Assembly: GCA_022562915.1 (NCBI GenBank)
Contig: JADFOJ010000003.1
Coordinates: 1 to 64,000, forward strand
Length of the DNA: 64,000 bases
Direction of reading: 5' to 3'
Source of the DNA: Planctomycetota bacterium
Lineage (GTDB): Bacteria; Planctomycetota; Phycisphaerae; Phycisphaerales; SM1A02
The notes beneath the pieces were generated by a model. The model made no database searches. It was given only the letters and a program-made list of their open reading frames with translations, and was not told the DNA's origin. The position numbers and the translations under genes are program-made. The first letter of the stretch is position 1, and each line of letters opens with the position of its first letter. Shown piece by piece: positions 25,923 through 37,040 of the stretch.

Positions 25923-26888
25923 TCAACCACCGTCGGAAGGTCCGTCCGGCCGCCGGGGAGACTTTTCCGGCGGTTCCAACGGGATGTCCGGCAGCGGTGG
26001 TGGCGGTGGGCGCACCGAGGCCGCAAGTTCGCGATCAGCGGCCCGCCGCGCCTCGGAAACGCGATCGTGTCGCGACGCGAGCACGTGTGCATCCAGCATG
26101 GACCACCGGACGTGCCGGTACAGTTCTGCGACGCCCATCGCGTACAGCATCATCACCCACGCCCATAGCAACAGGAGCATCCCCAGCGGAACGAGAAATA
26201 TCCACGCGATGCTCTTCGGAAACGCCTGCGGCAGCAGTGTGAGGATCGGCAGCAACCAGACGACCGCGTTGAGCCGCCGGGACGCGATCTCGCGCTGGGC
26301 CGCCATCGCGACCGGCACGAGCATCAGCGCGAGAACGATTGCGCCAAGACCGGCCAGCAGCCGCAACAAGGTGGCCCAGAAGAGCAGGACCGAAGGTGCC
26401 GTTGCGCGCCCGAGAATCCACGCCGCGTACGCCACCGGCCAGAACAGTTGCGACACGCGAACCACCCACCGTAACCGGCCCATGAACATCCACCGCCGCC
26501 CAAGCGCCGCCGGCGTGATGAGCCACGCCGCGACGGCCCACAGGATGCCAAGGCCGAACCCCAGCGAGAGATACGCCGACGCGACCTCCGGGCTGAGTCC
26601 CCAGAAGCCCAGCACGAACAGGAGCAGCCGCGCCGCCACGGCCGCGAACAGGCACGCCGCCGCCAGCGCCAGGCCCAACCTCCACGAGCGCCGCTGGGCA
26701 TCGTTGCCGCTCAGAAGCACATCGCCGCCGGCCGGCTCGATCGGCGCGCTGCACTCCGGACAAGAACCGACATAGGTCAGCCCCCGCAGGTTGTACCCGC
26801 ACTTCGTGCAGTAGAGATCCTTCTCGATCGTCCCGCGTGACAGCGCCTGCTGAAACTTCAGGTACTTCGATGACAGGAAACCGGACAT
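25923..26888 (-). CDS. Zinc-ribbon membrane protein
   Basis: 321 residues from ATG 26888, 10 nt after the purQ stop. The N-terminus carries a zinc ribbon CTKCGYNLRGL...CPECSAPI near residues 26-50. At least five hydrophobic segments follow, and the C-terminus is charged and proline-rich (PPPPPLPDIPLEPPEKSP). It is likely transcribed with purL-purQ by position only; no purine role is implied. The same architecture occurs in the gene at 22582-23220. Confidence 0.8.
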   Translation of the reverse strand: MSGFLSSKYLKFQQALSRGTIEKDLYCTKCGYNLRGLTYVGSCPECSAPIEPAGGDVLLSGNDAQRRSWRLGLALAAACLFAAVAARLLLFVLGFWGLSPEVASAYLSLGFGLGILWAVAAWLITPAALGRRWMFMGRLRWVVRVSQLFWPVAYAAWILGRATAPSVLLFWATLLRLLAGLGAIVLALMLVPVAMAAQREIASRRLNAVVWLLPILTLLPQAFPKSIAWIFLVPLGMLLLLWAWVMMLYAMGVAELYRHVRWSMLDAHVLASRHDRVSEARRAADRELAASVRPPPPPLPDIPLEPPEKSPRRPDGPSDGG

Positions 26889-26898
26889 GGGCGGTGTT

Positions 26899-27699
26899 TC
26901 ACACCGCGGCGACCTGCTGCTTCGCCCATGCCACCGCGTTGCGGAACATCGCCAGGCCAAGCGTCTCGCCGCGGGGTTCCTCCAGTCGCGTCCACTGCGG
27001 GTGGTGCGTCCAGCGGGTGAACCGTTCCGGGTGCGGCATCAGCCCGAGCACGAGGCCCGACGCATCGCAGATGCCGGCCACGGCGTCGAGCGATCCGTTG
27101 GGGTTCTCGCCGGGCCGGTAGCGCAGCGCGATCTGCCCATCGGCGGCCAGCCGGCTCACCGCGAGGTCCGGCCCGACCGTGAAGCGCCCCTCGCCGTGCG
27201 CGACGGGTAGCACCCGGCCCGCGTCTTCGAGCTCGATCCCCTGTGTCCAGATGCAGCGGGTCCCGTCCGGAATCTCGACCGCGCACCAGCGATCCACGAA
27301 ACGCGCCGTGTCGTTGGCGGCCAGGCCGACCGTCGGCCGCGCGGGGACCGCCGGCCACGGCTCGCCCGCGGCGGGGCCGGGCAGCAGCCCCATCTGGGCG
27401 GCGATCTGAAAACCGTTGCACGGCGCGATGATCGGTACTCCCCGGGCGATCGCCGAGACGAACGCCGGGTACAGCGCTTCGCGCATCAGCGTCGCCGCGA
27501 TTCGCCCGGCCCCGATCGCATCGCCGTAACTGAAGCCGCCGGGAAGACCGATCAAGCTATAGCGGTCGACCATGCCCGGTTCGGCGAGGAGCCGGTTCAG
27601 GTGAACCAGTTCGGCGGTGGCGCCCGCAAGCTCGAAGGCGTGCGCGAGCTCGCGGTCGCAGTTGATGCCGGAGGTGGTCAGAACCAGGGCAGTCGTCAT
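26899..27699 (-). CDS. purQ: FGAM synthase, glutaminase subunit
   Basis: 266 residues. A class I glutamine amidotransferase that feeds ammonia to PurL for FGAM synthesis. It has the nucleophile Cys in IIAPCNGFQ and the His-Glu pair in MPHPERF, plus GGFSYGDAIGAG in the N-terminal part. It lies 6 nt after purL on the same strand, so the two subunits are co-expressed. The C-terminal tail after HPERF is longer than in short PurQ proteins, as is common when PurL is of the small type. Confidence 0.95.
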   Translation of the reverse strand: MTTALVLTTSGINCDRELAHAFELAGATAELVHLNRLLAEPGMVDRYSLIGLPGGFSYGDAIGAGRIAATLMREALYPAFVSAIARGVPIIAPCNGFQIAAQMGLLPGPAAGEPWPAVPARPTVGLAANDTARFVDRWCAVEIPDGTRCIWTQGIELEDAGRVLPVAHGEGRFTVGPDLAVSRLAADGQIALRYRPGENPNGSLDAVAGICDASGLVLGLMPHPERFTRWTHHPQWTRLEEPRGETLGLAMFRNAVAWAKQQVAAV

Positions 27700-27705
27700 C
27701 AGGGT

Positions 27706-30624
<2,919 letters not shown>

Positions 30625-30673
30625 GAGGAGCGGCGACGGCAGGGGATCGTATGCTCTTGTAGAATCATCGTCG

Positions 30674-31135
30674 ATGCCGTCAGCGAAGCCAGCCATCGAG
30701 CTCTACACCGACGGCGCCTGCTCCGGCAATCCGGGCCCCGGCGGCTGGGCGTACATCACCAGGAACCGCGGCACGGACGCCGTGGCGGAGCGTTCCGGCG
30801 GCGAGCCCGCCACGACCAACAACCGGATGGAGCTCATGTCGGTGATCGAAGGGCTCGTCGACCTGGACGAGCCGAGCCGGGTCGAGTTGTACTCGGACAG
30901 TCAGTACGTCTGCAGGGGTCTCAGTGAGTGGCTCGACCAGTGGATGGCCCGCGGCTGGAAGCTGGGACGCAGCGGCAACAGGGATGTCAAGAACGTGGAC
31001 CTCTGGAAACGGCTCGACGAGCTTCGCCGGGTACACGAACTGAGCACGCACTGGATTCGCGGCCACAACGATCATCCGGAGAACGACCGGTGCGACGAGC
31101 TCGCCGTGGCGGCGGCCGCCCGGTTCAGCCAGTGA
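30674..31135 (+). CDS. rnhA: Ribonuclease HI
   Basis: 153 residues from ATG 30674; a longer in-frame start at 30617 would run into the divergent purL promoter. Catalytic acids are in IELYTDGACSGNPGPGGWA (Asp), TTNNRMELM (Glu), LYSDSQYV (Asp) and the C-terminal NDRCDELA (Asp). It cleaves RNA in RNA-DNA hybrids. There is no RBS; TAGAAT ends 8 nt before the ATG, so translation may be leaderless. Its stop overlaps the next gene (GTGA). Confidence 0.97.
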   Translation: MPSAKPAIELYTDGACSGNPGPGGWAYITRNRGTDAVAERSGGEPATTNNRMELMSVIEGLVDLDEPSRVELYSDSQYVCRGLSEWLDQWMARGWKLGRSGNRDVKNVDLWKRLDELRRVHELSTHWIRGHNDHPENDRCDELAVAAAARFSQ

Positions 31136-32157
31136 GCCTGCTGCACCACGCCACCGTGTTGTCCATGCTGGCGGTCGGGGCAGCGTCCGGGACAGCGTCC
31201 GGGGCAGCCCCCGACGAGGTCGTGCACATCTTCGAGTCGGCGCGTATCGAGTTCGATCAGGACCAGGACGACGACCGCCGGGTCCTGGAGACCTCCGTCG
31301 AGCTTCCGGCAGTACCGGCCGATCAACGCGACGCCCGGCGGATCACCGCGACGGTGACCGTCCGGTCCGTCCCGACGGGGTCCGGTACACGCCGGCGGCC
31401 GGGTGACGTCTGGGCCAGGCCCGGCAGCCTCAGTGTCGTCGCTCTCGATGCCGAGGGGGCTCCCGTCAATGTCGAGCTGATCCGGTTCGCGACGGGGTAC
31501 GGCCGGGGCGCGACCTACACCCAGGACGTCACGGCATTGGCGCCGCTGCTTGGGGGTCGGCGTACGCTCATCCTCACCATCAGCACGTACCGCAAGCCCG
31601 CGTGGGAGGTCTCCGCCAGGCTGGTCTTCAGCGACGAGGGCGTGGGGTACCGGCGGCCGGCCTTCGCCGCGCCCCTGTTCGCCGAGATCGCCGTCACGGC
31701 GGACAACCCGCGACTCGCGGCGACCGTCGTGATCCCACCCGGCCTTACCCGCCCGCGCATCCGGATACTCTCGACGGGCCACTCGACCGACGGCGGTCCG
31801 GAGAACGAGTTCATCACGTGCACGCACGTGCTGGGCGTCGATGGTCACCGGATCGTCAGTTGGCGGCCGTGGTCCGAGCGGGGAGCGGATGGGCGGGCGG
31901 CGAACCCGTGGGCGGGCCGCAGGACGATCGACGGCCGCGAGGTGTGGTCCAGCGACTTTGACCGCAGCGGCTGGCAGCCCGGCCTGGTCGTCGAGCCCCT
32001 GCTCGTGCCCGTGCCTGAGCTCACCCCCGGTCGGCACGAGATCACGCTGGAGGTCCTGGGAATCCGCCCCGGCGACCGGGACCACGCCCACGGCTACTGG
32101 CGGATCAGCGGCGTCGTCCTCGCCGACGAGCCGTGGCCGGCCCCGGCGGCGCCGTGA
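31132..32157 (+). CDS. PNGase F-like secreted protein
   Basis: 341 residues from GTG 31132, overlapping the rnhA stop by 4 nt. The N-terminus is a weak signal peptide ending near SGTASGAAPD. It resembles peptide-N-glycosidase F: the N-terminal domain carries ELIRFATGYGRGATYTQDVT and the C-terminal domain has ENEFITCTHVLGVDG, then NPWAGRR and SDFDRSGWQPG, similar to the PNGase F 'WxYDRSGWCPG' segment. It may release N-glycans or only share the fold; the catalytic acids were not mapped. Context next to rnhA gives no hint. Confidence 0.65.
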   Translation: MSLLHHATVLSMLAVGAASGTASGAAPDEVVHIFESARIEFDQDQDDDRRVLETSVELPAVPADQRDARRITATVTVRSVPTGSGTRRRPGDVWARPGSLSVVALDAEGAPVNVELIRFATGYGRGATYTQDVTALAPLLGGRRTLILTISTYRKPAWEVSARLVFSDEGVGYRRPAFAAPLFAEIAVTADNPRLAATVVIPPGLTRPRIRILSTGHSTDGGPENEFITCTHVLGVDGHRIVSWRPWSERGADGRAANPWAGRRTIDGREVWSSDFDRSGWQPGLVVEPLLVPVPELTPGRHEITLEVLGIRPGDRDHAHGYWRISGVVLADEPWPAPAAP

Positions 32158-32165
32158 GTCCCACG

Positions 32166-32194
32166 TTGCCCGCGGGGGTCGATGATGCTAGAGT
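32166..32194 (+). promoter_or_regulatory. Sigma70-type promoter of rpsL-rpsG
   Basis: TTGCCC at 32166-32171, a 17-nt spacer and TAGAGT at 32189-32194. The -10 ends 32 nt before the rpsL ATG. It has the same spacing as the rpsU promoter. Confidence 0.55.
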
Positions 32195-32226
32195 CACCGA
32201 TTCTCCACTGGGGACCCCCTTTCCGC

Positions 32227-32598
32227 ATGCCGACGATCAACCAACTCGTTCGCAATCCGCGCCGCACGCCGAAGCGCAAGAGCAAGGTCCGCGATCTGGA
32301 GGCCTCACCGCAGAAGCGCGGCGTGTGCCTCCAGGTGAAGACGGTCACGCCGAAGAAGCCCAACTCCGCCCTGCGGAAGGTCACCCGTGTGCGTCTTTCC
32401 AACGGCAAGGAAGTGACCGCCTATATCGGTGGTGAGGGCCACAACCTCCAGGAACACTCCATCGTGCTGGTGCGCGGCGGCCGCGTCCGCGACCTGCCCG
32501 GCGTCCGCTACCACGTGATCCGCGGTTGCCGGGACACGCTCGGCGTTGACGGTCGCAAGCAAGGGCGTTCGAAGTACGGCACCAAACGCGGCAAGTAA
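32227..32598 (+). CDS. rpsL: 30S ribosomal protein S12
   Basis: 123 residues. Typical S12: [35 protein letters not shown], the decoding-site loop KKPNSA, and [25 protein letters not shown], which carries the methylthiolated Asp position (GGRVRDLPG). Lys43 and Lys88 regions look standard, with no obvious streptomycin-resistance change. It is followed 10 nt later by rpsG. Confidence 0.98.
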   Translation: MPTINQLVRNPRRTPKRKSKVRDLEASPQKRGVCLQVKTVTPKKPNSALRKVTRVRLSNGKEVTAYIGGEGHNLQEHSIVLVRGGRVRDLPGVRYHVIRGCRDTLGVDGRKQGRSKYGTKRGK

Positions 32599-32608
32599 TC
32601 ACACTCTC

Positions 32609-33103
32609 ATGTCCGGCCGAATCACCAAGTCCGAAGAGCAGTTGCGCCCCGATCCCCGGTACCAGGACAAGATCCTTGCCAAGTTCGTCAACTGCCTCAT
32701 GCACGGCGGCAAGAAGTCGGTCGCGCAGCGAGTCATGTACACGGCGCTGGACGAGATCCAGGGTCGGCTCGACTCGAAGAAGCCGGCGGGGCTGCCCAAG
32801 AGCGCCATCGAGGTCTTCCACCAGGCGCTGGAGAATGTCCGGCCCGCGGTAGAGGTTCGCTCTCGACGCGTCGGCGGCGCCAACTACCAGGTGCCCATGT
32901 CGGTGACCAGCCGCAGGCGGCAGAGCCTGGCCTTCCGCTGGATTATCCAGGCAGCCCGCGGCGAGAAGGGCAAGGCCATGTACCTGAGGCTTGCCCGCGA
33001 GCTCTACGATGCCGCCAACAACGAGGGCAAGGCCATCTCCACGCGCGAGAACACGCACCGAATGGCCGACGCGAACAAGGCGTTCGCTCACTTTGCCTGG
33101 TAG
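32609..33103 (+). CDS. rpsG: 30S ribosomal protein S7
   Basis: 164 residues from ATG 32609. Family motifs present: LRPDPRYQDKILAKFVNCLM, HGGKKSVAQRVMYTALDEIQ, ALENVRPAVEVRSRRVGGA, YQVPMSVTSRRRQSLAFRWI and NTHRMADANKAFAHFAW. S7 nucleates the 16S 3' domain. The usual downstream genes fusA and tuf are absent here; a ThiF/MoeB gene follows 8 nt later. Confidence 0.98.
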   Translation: MSGRITKSEEQLRPDPRYQDKILAKFVNCLMHGGKKSVAQRVMYTALDEIQGRLDSKKPAGLPKSAIEVFHQALENVRPAVEVRSRRVGGANYQVPMSVTSRRRQSLAFRWIIQAARGEKGKAMYLRLARELYDAANNEGKAISTRENTHRMADANKAFAHFAW

Positions 33104-33111
33104 ACCGGGCT

Positions 33112-34227
33112 TTGTCCGAACTCGATCGCTATCACCGCCAGATCCTCCTGCCGCGCATCGGCGAAGAGGGGCAACGCCGCCTGCTGGCGTCGCACGCGCT
33201 GGTCGTCGGCTGCGGAGCGCTGGGCACGGTGCTCGCCGACGCCCTGGCCCGGGCAGGCGTCGGCACGCTGACCATCGTCGATCGGGACACGGTGGAGCTG
33301 ACCAACCTTCAGCGCCAGGTTCTGTTCGACGAGTCGGACGTCCGCGAGACAATCCCGAAGGCGACCGCTGCAGGTGCCAAGCTCCGCCGGATCAACTCCG
33401 CGATCACCGTGCACGCGCACGTCGACGACTTCAACCACCGCAACGCCGAACGCTACGCCCAGGGCGCCGACGTTCTCCTGGACGGCCTGGACAACTTCGA
33501 GACGCGCTACCTGCTGAACGATCTCGCCGTCAGGGACGGCATCCCCTACGTGTACGGCGGCGCCGTCGCCACCGGCGGCATGTCGATGGTGATCCTGCCC
33601 CATCCCGACCGCCGGGCATCACCCGAGCCGCGTTCGAGGGTCCGGTGGACCGCGGAGCAGTCCACGCCGTGCCTGCGCTGCATTTTCCCCGACGCGCCGC
33701 CCGCAGGAAGCATGGCCACCTGTGACACCGCCGGCGTGCTGGGGCCCGCCGTCCTCACCATCGCCGCCCACCAGGCGACGCAGGCGATCAAGTTACTGAC
33801 CGGCAACGTGGACGCGCTGGACCGATCGCTGTACTCGATCGACGTGTGGGAGAACACGACACGGCGTCTGGACGTCTCCGGCGCACGCGACGCCGGCACG
33901 TGCCCCTGCTGCGTGTCGGGCCGCTTCGAGTTCCTCGCCGGTGAGGCGTCGAGCGCGACCACCTCGCTGTGCGGGCGCAACGCCGTGCAGATCACGCCTG
34001 CGTCGGGCGAGGCGAGCCCGCTGGATCTCGCGTCGATCGCGACGAAGCTGTCCGCCCACGGCACCTTCACGCACAACGGCTACCTGCTGCACGGCCGATT
34101 CAGCGACGTGCAAGGCGACAGCGGCCCGGTCGAACTGACCCTCTTCCCCGACGGCCGGGCGATCATCAAGGGCACGACCGAGCCCGAAAGGGCGCGAACG
34201 ATCTACGCGAAGTACGTTGGAAGCTAG
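33112..34227 (+). CDS. ThiF/MoeB-type E1-like adenylyltransferase
   Basis: 371 residues from a TTG start at 33112, 8 nt after rpsG. N-terminal SELDRYHRQILLPRIGEEGQ, the ATP-binding VVGCGALGTVLADALARAGV, and DRDTVELTNLQRQVLFD are standard. Two zinc Cys pairs appear as CLRC (near 184) and CPCC (near 264). Such enzymes adenylate the C-terminus of MoaD, ThiS or similar small carriers. A C-terminal ~90-residue region after LCGRNAVQI is of the ThiF-associated type. ThiF versus MoeB cannot be decided here. Confidence 0.85.
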   Translation: MSELDRYHRQILLPRIGEEGQRRLLASHALVVGCGALGTVLADALARAGVGTLTIVDRDTVELTNLQRQVLFDESDVRETIPKATAAGAKLRRINSAITVHAHVDDFNHRNAERYAQGADVLLDGLDNFETRYLLNDLAVRDGIPYVYGGAVATGGMSMVILPHPDRRASPEPRSRVRWTAEQSTPCLRCIFPDAPPAGSMATCDTAGVLGPAVLTIAAHQATQAIKLLTGNVDALDRSLYSIDVWENTTRRLDVSGARDAGTCPCCVSGRFEFLAGEASSATTSLCGRNAVQITPASGEASPLDLASIATKLSAHGTFTHNGYLLHGRFSDVQGDSGPVELTLFPDGRAIIKGTTEPERARTIYAKYVGS

Positions 34228-34234
34228 AATGCTC

Positions 34235-34258
34235 AACTGACGAAGATTTTCGTCAGTT
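34235..34258 (+). terminator. Terminator-like hairpin after the ThiF/MoeB gene
   Basis: AACTGACGAA / TTCGTCAGTT pair perfectly over 10 bp with a 4-nt loop, 8 nt after the stop. Only one T follows the stem, so termination may be partial. Confidence 0.55.
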
Positions 34259-34320
34259 TGGGGATCCCGCGGCTTGCCCCGCCGTCCAACTGCCCGAATA
34301 CTTGCCCAAGGAGACTCCCC

Positions 34321-36885
34321 ATGAGGCTGAACCGTCGCGTCCTGTTGTGCTGCACGCTCGCGGTGCTCGCCACGGCTGCCCCCGGTCACAGGGCGCTCGC
34401 CCAGGGTACCAGCGGCATCCTGCCGAGCCCGATCTCGGGCCGCGACCTCGACCTGTACGGCGAGGCCCTCGACTTGACCAGCGAGCAACGGCAGGCCGTC
34501 GATGCCTTCCACGACCAGTACCGCGAGGACTTCCGCGTCCTGCGCGAGGCCGAGATCGCCCGGTACATGGAGCAGGTCGGCGGCATGTTCGGCCGCGGAC
34601 TGCGCTCCATGGACCGCAAGGCGATCGAGGAGTCGATCCGTACCCTCGACCGGCTCATGGGCAGGATCCGGCTGATCGATGACCGGCTCTTCGACGGGAT
34701 CCAGTCCGTGCTCACCGACGAACAGGCCGCCCGCCTCTCACGCGCCATGCAGTCGCGCGACAGGCAGCGCTACCGGACCGGCGGGTCGAGAATGGTCGGC
34801 GCCGTGAACCGGGCAGCTCGAATCGACCTCGCCCGGCTGCACGCCGGGCTCGACCTCAGCGAGCAGGAGCGCCAGAGCACCGACCCGTTCATCATCCAGT
34901 ACGAAAGCCGGCTCACCGCCGCCACCAAGGCGTTGTACCAGGCGTCGACGCGGATGTTTCTCGACGTCGTGGAGTCGCTCGAGGAGCAGGGCCTCAGCGT
35001 TGACGACCCCGCCGCGATGATGCGAAACGGCCGCCGTATGCGGGGCGCGATGCGAACCGCGTTCGCGGAGGCCGTCAAGAAACCGCGAGAGAAGGCGTCG
35101 GCGATCAGCGATCTGAACCGCCGGACACTGCGCCAGGTCAGCGAGCTGCTGGAGACGGGATCCGCCATGACGTTCCGCGACAGGTACCTGCGCCGGGCGT
35201 ACCCGGAAGTTCCCCGGACCGGCGCCAGCGCCGCCTATCGAAGTTACCAGGCGGCGTTGAACCGCCGAGATCTTCGGGAGTCGGTGCGGTCGGACGTCGT
35301 GACGGCCGCGGCACTGTTCCGCGCCGGCCGCGTGGTCGTCGTCGAACAGATGATCGACGCCGTCGACGCGTTCAGGGACACCTGGTCGCCCATGAGTGGC
35401 GGGCGCAGGGGGCGCGACGGCCGCGACGGCGAACGTACCCGGCGGCAGGAACACGAGGCGACGCTCGATGAGTTCCGTCAGCGGCTCGACGCGATCGACA
35501 AGGCCGGGCTCGAGGCGTTGTACGCACTGGTGGACGACGACCTCGCCGACACGATCCGGTCCGCCGTGGCCTCCGGCAGCTTCGACAGTCTCGACGCCGG
35601 CGGTGCCAGGGGCGCTGCGACCGCGGCGAACGGCCCGGGCGGCCCCGCGGTGCCGGGCCTCGGGCCCGATCCCTACCTGCCGACGCCGATCACGCGCCGG
35701 GACATCGCGTTGTACCGCGACCGGCTCGGGCTCGGCGACACGGACTGGTACGTCCTGCAATCGCTGCACGAGGAGTACGTCGGCAACTTCACCCGGGTCA
35801 GGCAGACGGATATCGCCGAGCTGCGACGTGCCGAGGCCGAGGCCAAGGCCGAACCACCGACGCCCGAACGGATCGACACCGTGTACGAGCTGCGCGCCCG
35901 CGCGCTCACGTCGATCCAGCACGTCGACGCGATGCTCTTTGACGACATAGAGACGCTGATCGCCACGGACGAGCAACAGCCCGCCGCGCGGCGACTGCGC
36001 CTGGCCCGCACCCGGTTCGTCTACAACCGGGGGCTCGGCGAGAACTCACTCAGCATGATCTTCGGCGGGCGCAACCGCCGCGGCGGGCCCGGCCGCGGGC
36101 AGGGCAACAACATCCGTTCGCTGGAAGCCGGCGTCGACGTGGGGAGGCTGGTGGACGAGATGGACCTCACCGGCGAGCAGCGCACCGAGACGAACACGCT
36201 GCTGGTCGAGTACGAGACCGCGGCGACCGACGGCTTCCGACGGCAGTACGAGAGCGAGATGCGGCTGCGACGCAAGTCGGAGAAACTGCGAATCCAGATG
36301 CAGCGCAGCCCCGGCGATGGCGAGCAGGAGCGCCGCCGTCAGCGCAACCGCTGGCAGGGGTACCGCGACCTGATGGAGGGCGACGGCCGCACCGCGGGCG
36401 AGGATCGCCGGTTCATGGTCGAGCTCAACAGAGCGACGCTCAGCACGATCGCCGACGCCCTTCCGGAGGATCTCGCCGAGACGCTCCGCGATGCGTACAA
36501 CCGGAGTGCGTTCCCCGGCCTCTATGACAACCCGCGCGCCGCGGGGCGCTATCTCGTCGCGGCACTGGAGCTCACCGACCTCGAGAGCGCCCAGCGAGCC
36601 GGCATCGAGAGGCTCCACGCCGAGTACGCGCCCGAGCAGCGCCGGATCGCCGAACGGATGCGCGAGTTCTACGCCGACTCAAGCCAGGTCACCGGCGCCG
36701 ACCGGCAGCAGTGGCGCGCCCGCCGGCAACGCCGCAACAGGCTCGAGGTCCTGGAGTTCGACCGGCGCGAGGTGAATTCCAGGGCGCTCCGCCGGCTCCG
36801 CGACATCCTGACCGACATCCAGGAGGCGCGTCTGCGCCTGCCCGACGGGGCGGCCCCCGGCGGCGACGACGACCGGTCGTTCTGA
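34321..36885 (+). CDS. Large secreted protein with two Spy-like repeats
   Basis: 854 residues from ATG 34321, with AAGGAG 9 nt upstream. A signal peptide (LLCCTLAVLATAAPGHRALA) is followed by two related halves. The first starts near residue 34 (LPSPISGRDLDLYGEALDLT) and the second near 452 (LPTPITRRDIALYRDRLGLG), so the unit is about 418 residues. Each half is mostly helical and Arg/Glu-rich and includes LTxEQRxxVDxxxxxY, the LTxxQ pattern of Spy/CpxP-type periplasmic chaperones. Function is unknown. Confidence 0.75.
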   Translation: MRLNRRVLLCCTLAVLATAAPGHRALAQGTSGILPSPISGRDLDLYGEALDLTSEQRQAVDAFHDQYREDFRVLREAEIARYMEQVGGMFGRGLRSMDRKAIEESIRTLDRLMGRIRLIDDRLFDGIQSVLTDEQAARLSRAMQSRDRQRYRTGGSRMVGAVNRAARIDLARLHAGLDLSEQERQSTDPFIIQYESRLTAATKALYQASTRMFLDVVESLEEQGLSVDDPAAMMRNGRRMRGAMRTAFAEAVKKPREKASAISDLNRRTLRQVSELLETGSAMTFRDRYLRRAYPEVPRTGASAAYRSYQAALNRRDLRESVRSDVVTAAALFRAGRVVVVEQMIDAVDAFRDTWSPMSGGRRGRDGRDGERTRRQEHEATLDEFRQRLDAIDKAGLEALYALVDDDLADTIRSAVASGSFDSLDAGGARGAATAANGPGGPAVPGLGPDPYLPTPITRRDIALYRDRLGLGDTDWYVLQSLHEEYVGNFTRVRQTDIAELRRAEAEAKAEPPTPERIDTVYELRARALTSIQHVDAMLFDDIETLIATDEQQPAARRLRLARTRFVYNRGLGENSLSMIFGGRNRRGGPGRGQGNNIRSLEAGVDVGRLVDEMDLTGEQRTETNTLLVEYETAATDGFRRQYESEMRLRRKSEKLRIQMQRSPGDGEQERRRQRNRWQGYRDLMEGDGRTAGEDRRFMVELNRATLSTIADALPEDLAETLRDAYNRSAFPGLYDNPRAAGRYLVAALELTDLESAQRAGIERLHAEYAPEQRRIAERMREFYADSSQVTGADRQQWRARRQRRNRLEVLEFDRREVNSRALRRLRDILTDIQEARLRLPDGAAPGGDDDRSF

Positions 36886-36930
36886 ATCTGCCCGCGCTGA
36901 TCACGCTCACTTCAGCAACGAAAATACAGC

Positions 36931-37035
36931 GGGTGGCACGGTCGAGCGAGCGAAGCGAGCTCGCCCGTGGAGCAACGCCCAAAGACACGGGCGACGTCGT
37001 CCGCCTGCGGCGGACTCCGTCGACCGTGCCACCCC
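36931..37035. repeat. GGTGGCACGG element, copy 1
   Basis: GGGTGGCACGGTCGA at the left end and TCGACCGTGCCACCC at the right end are perfect complements. Inside is a second pair, GCTCGCCCGTG / CACGGGCGACG, and a CCGCCTGCGGCGG palindrome. It lies between the convergent ends of two genes and is followed by TTTTC on the plus strand. Copies 2-4 are at 46704-46793, 54126-54218 and (partial) 60797-60861. Confidence 0.85.
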
Positions 37036-37040
37036 TTTTC

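Noticed and set aside
33101-33109. TAGACCGGG at the rpsG stop as another palindrome copy.
   Set aside because: No complementary arm is nearby, so it matches only by chance or as a remnant.
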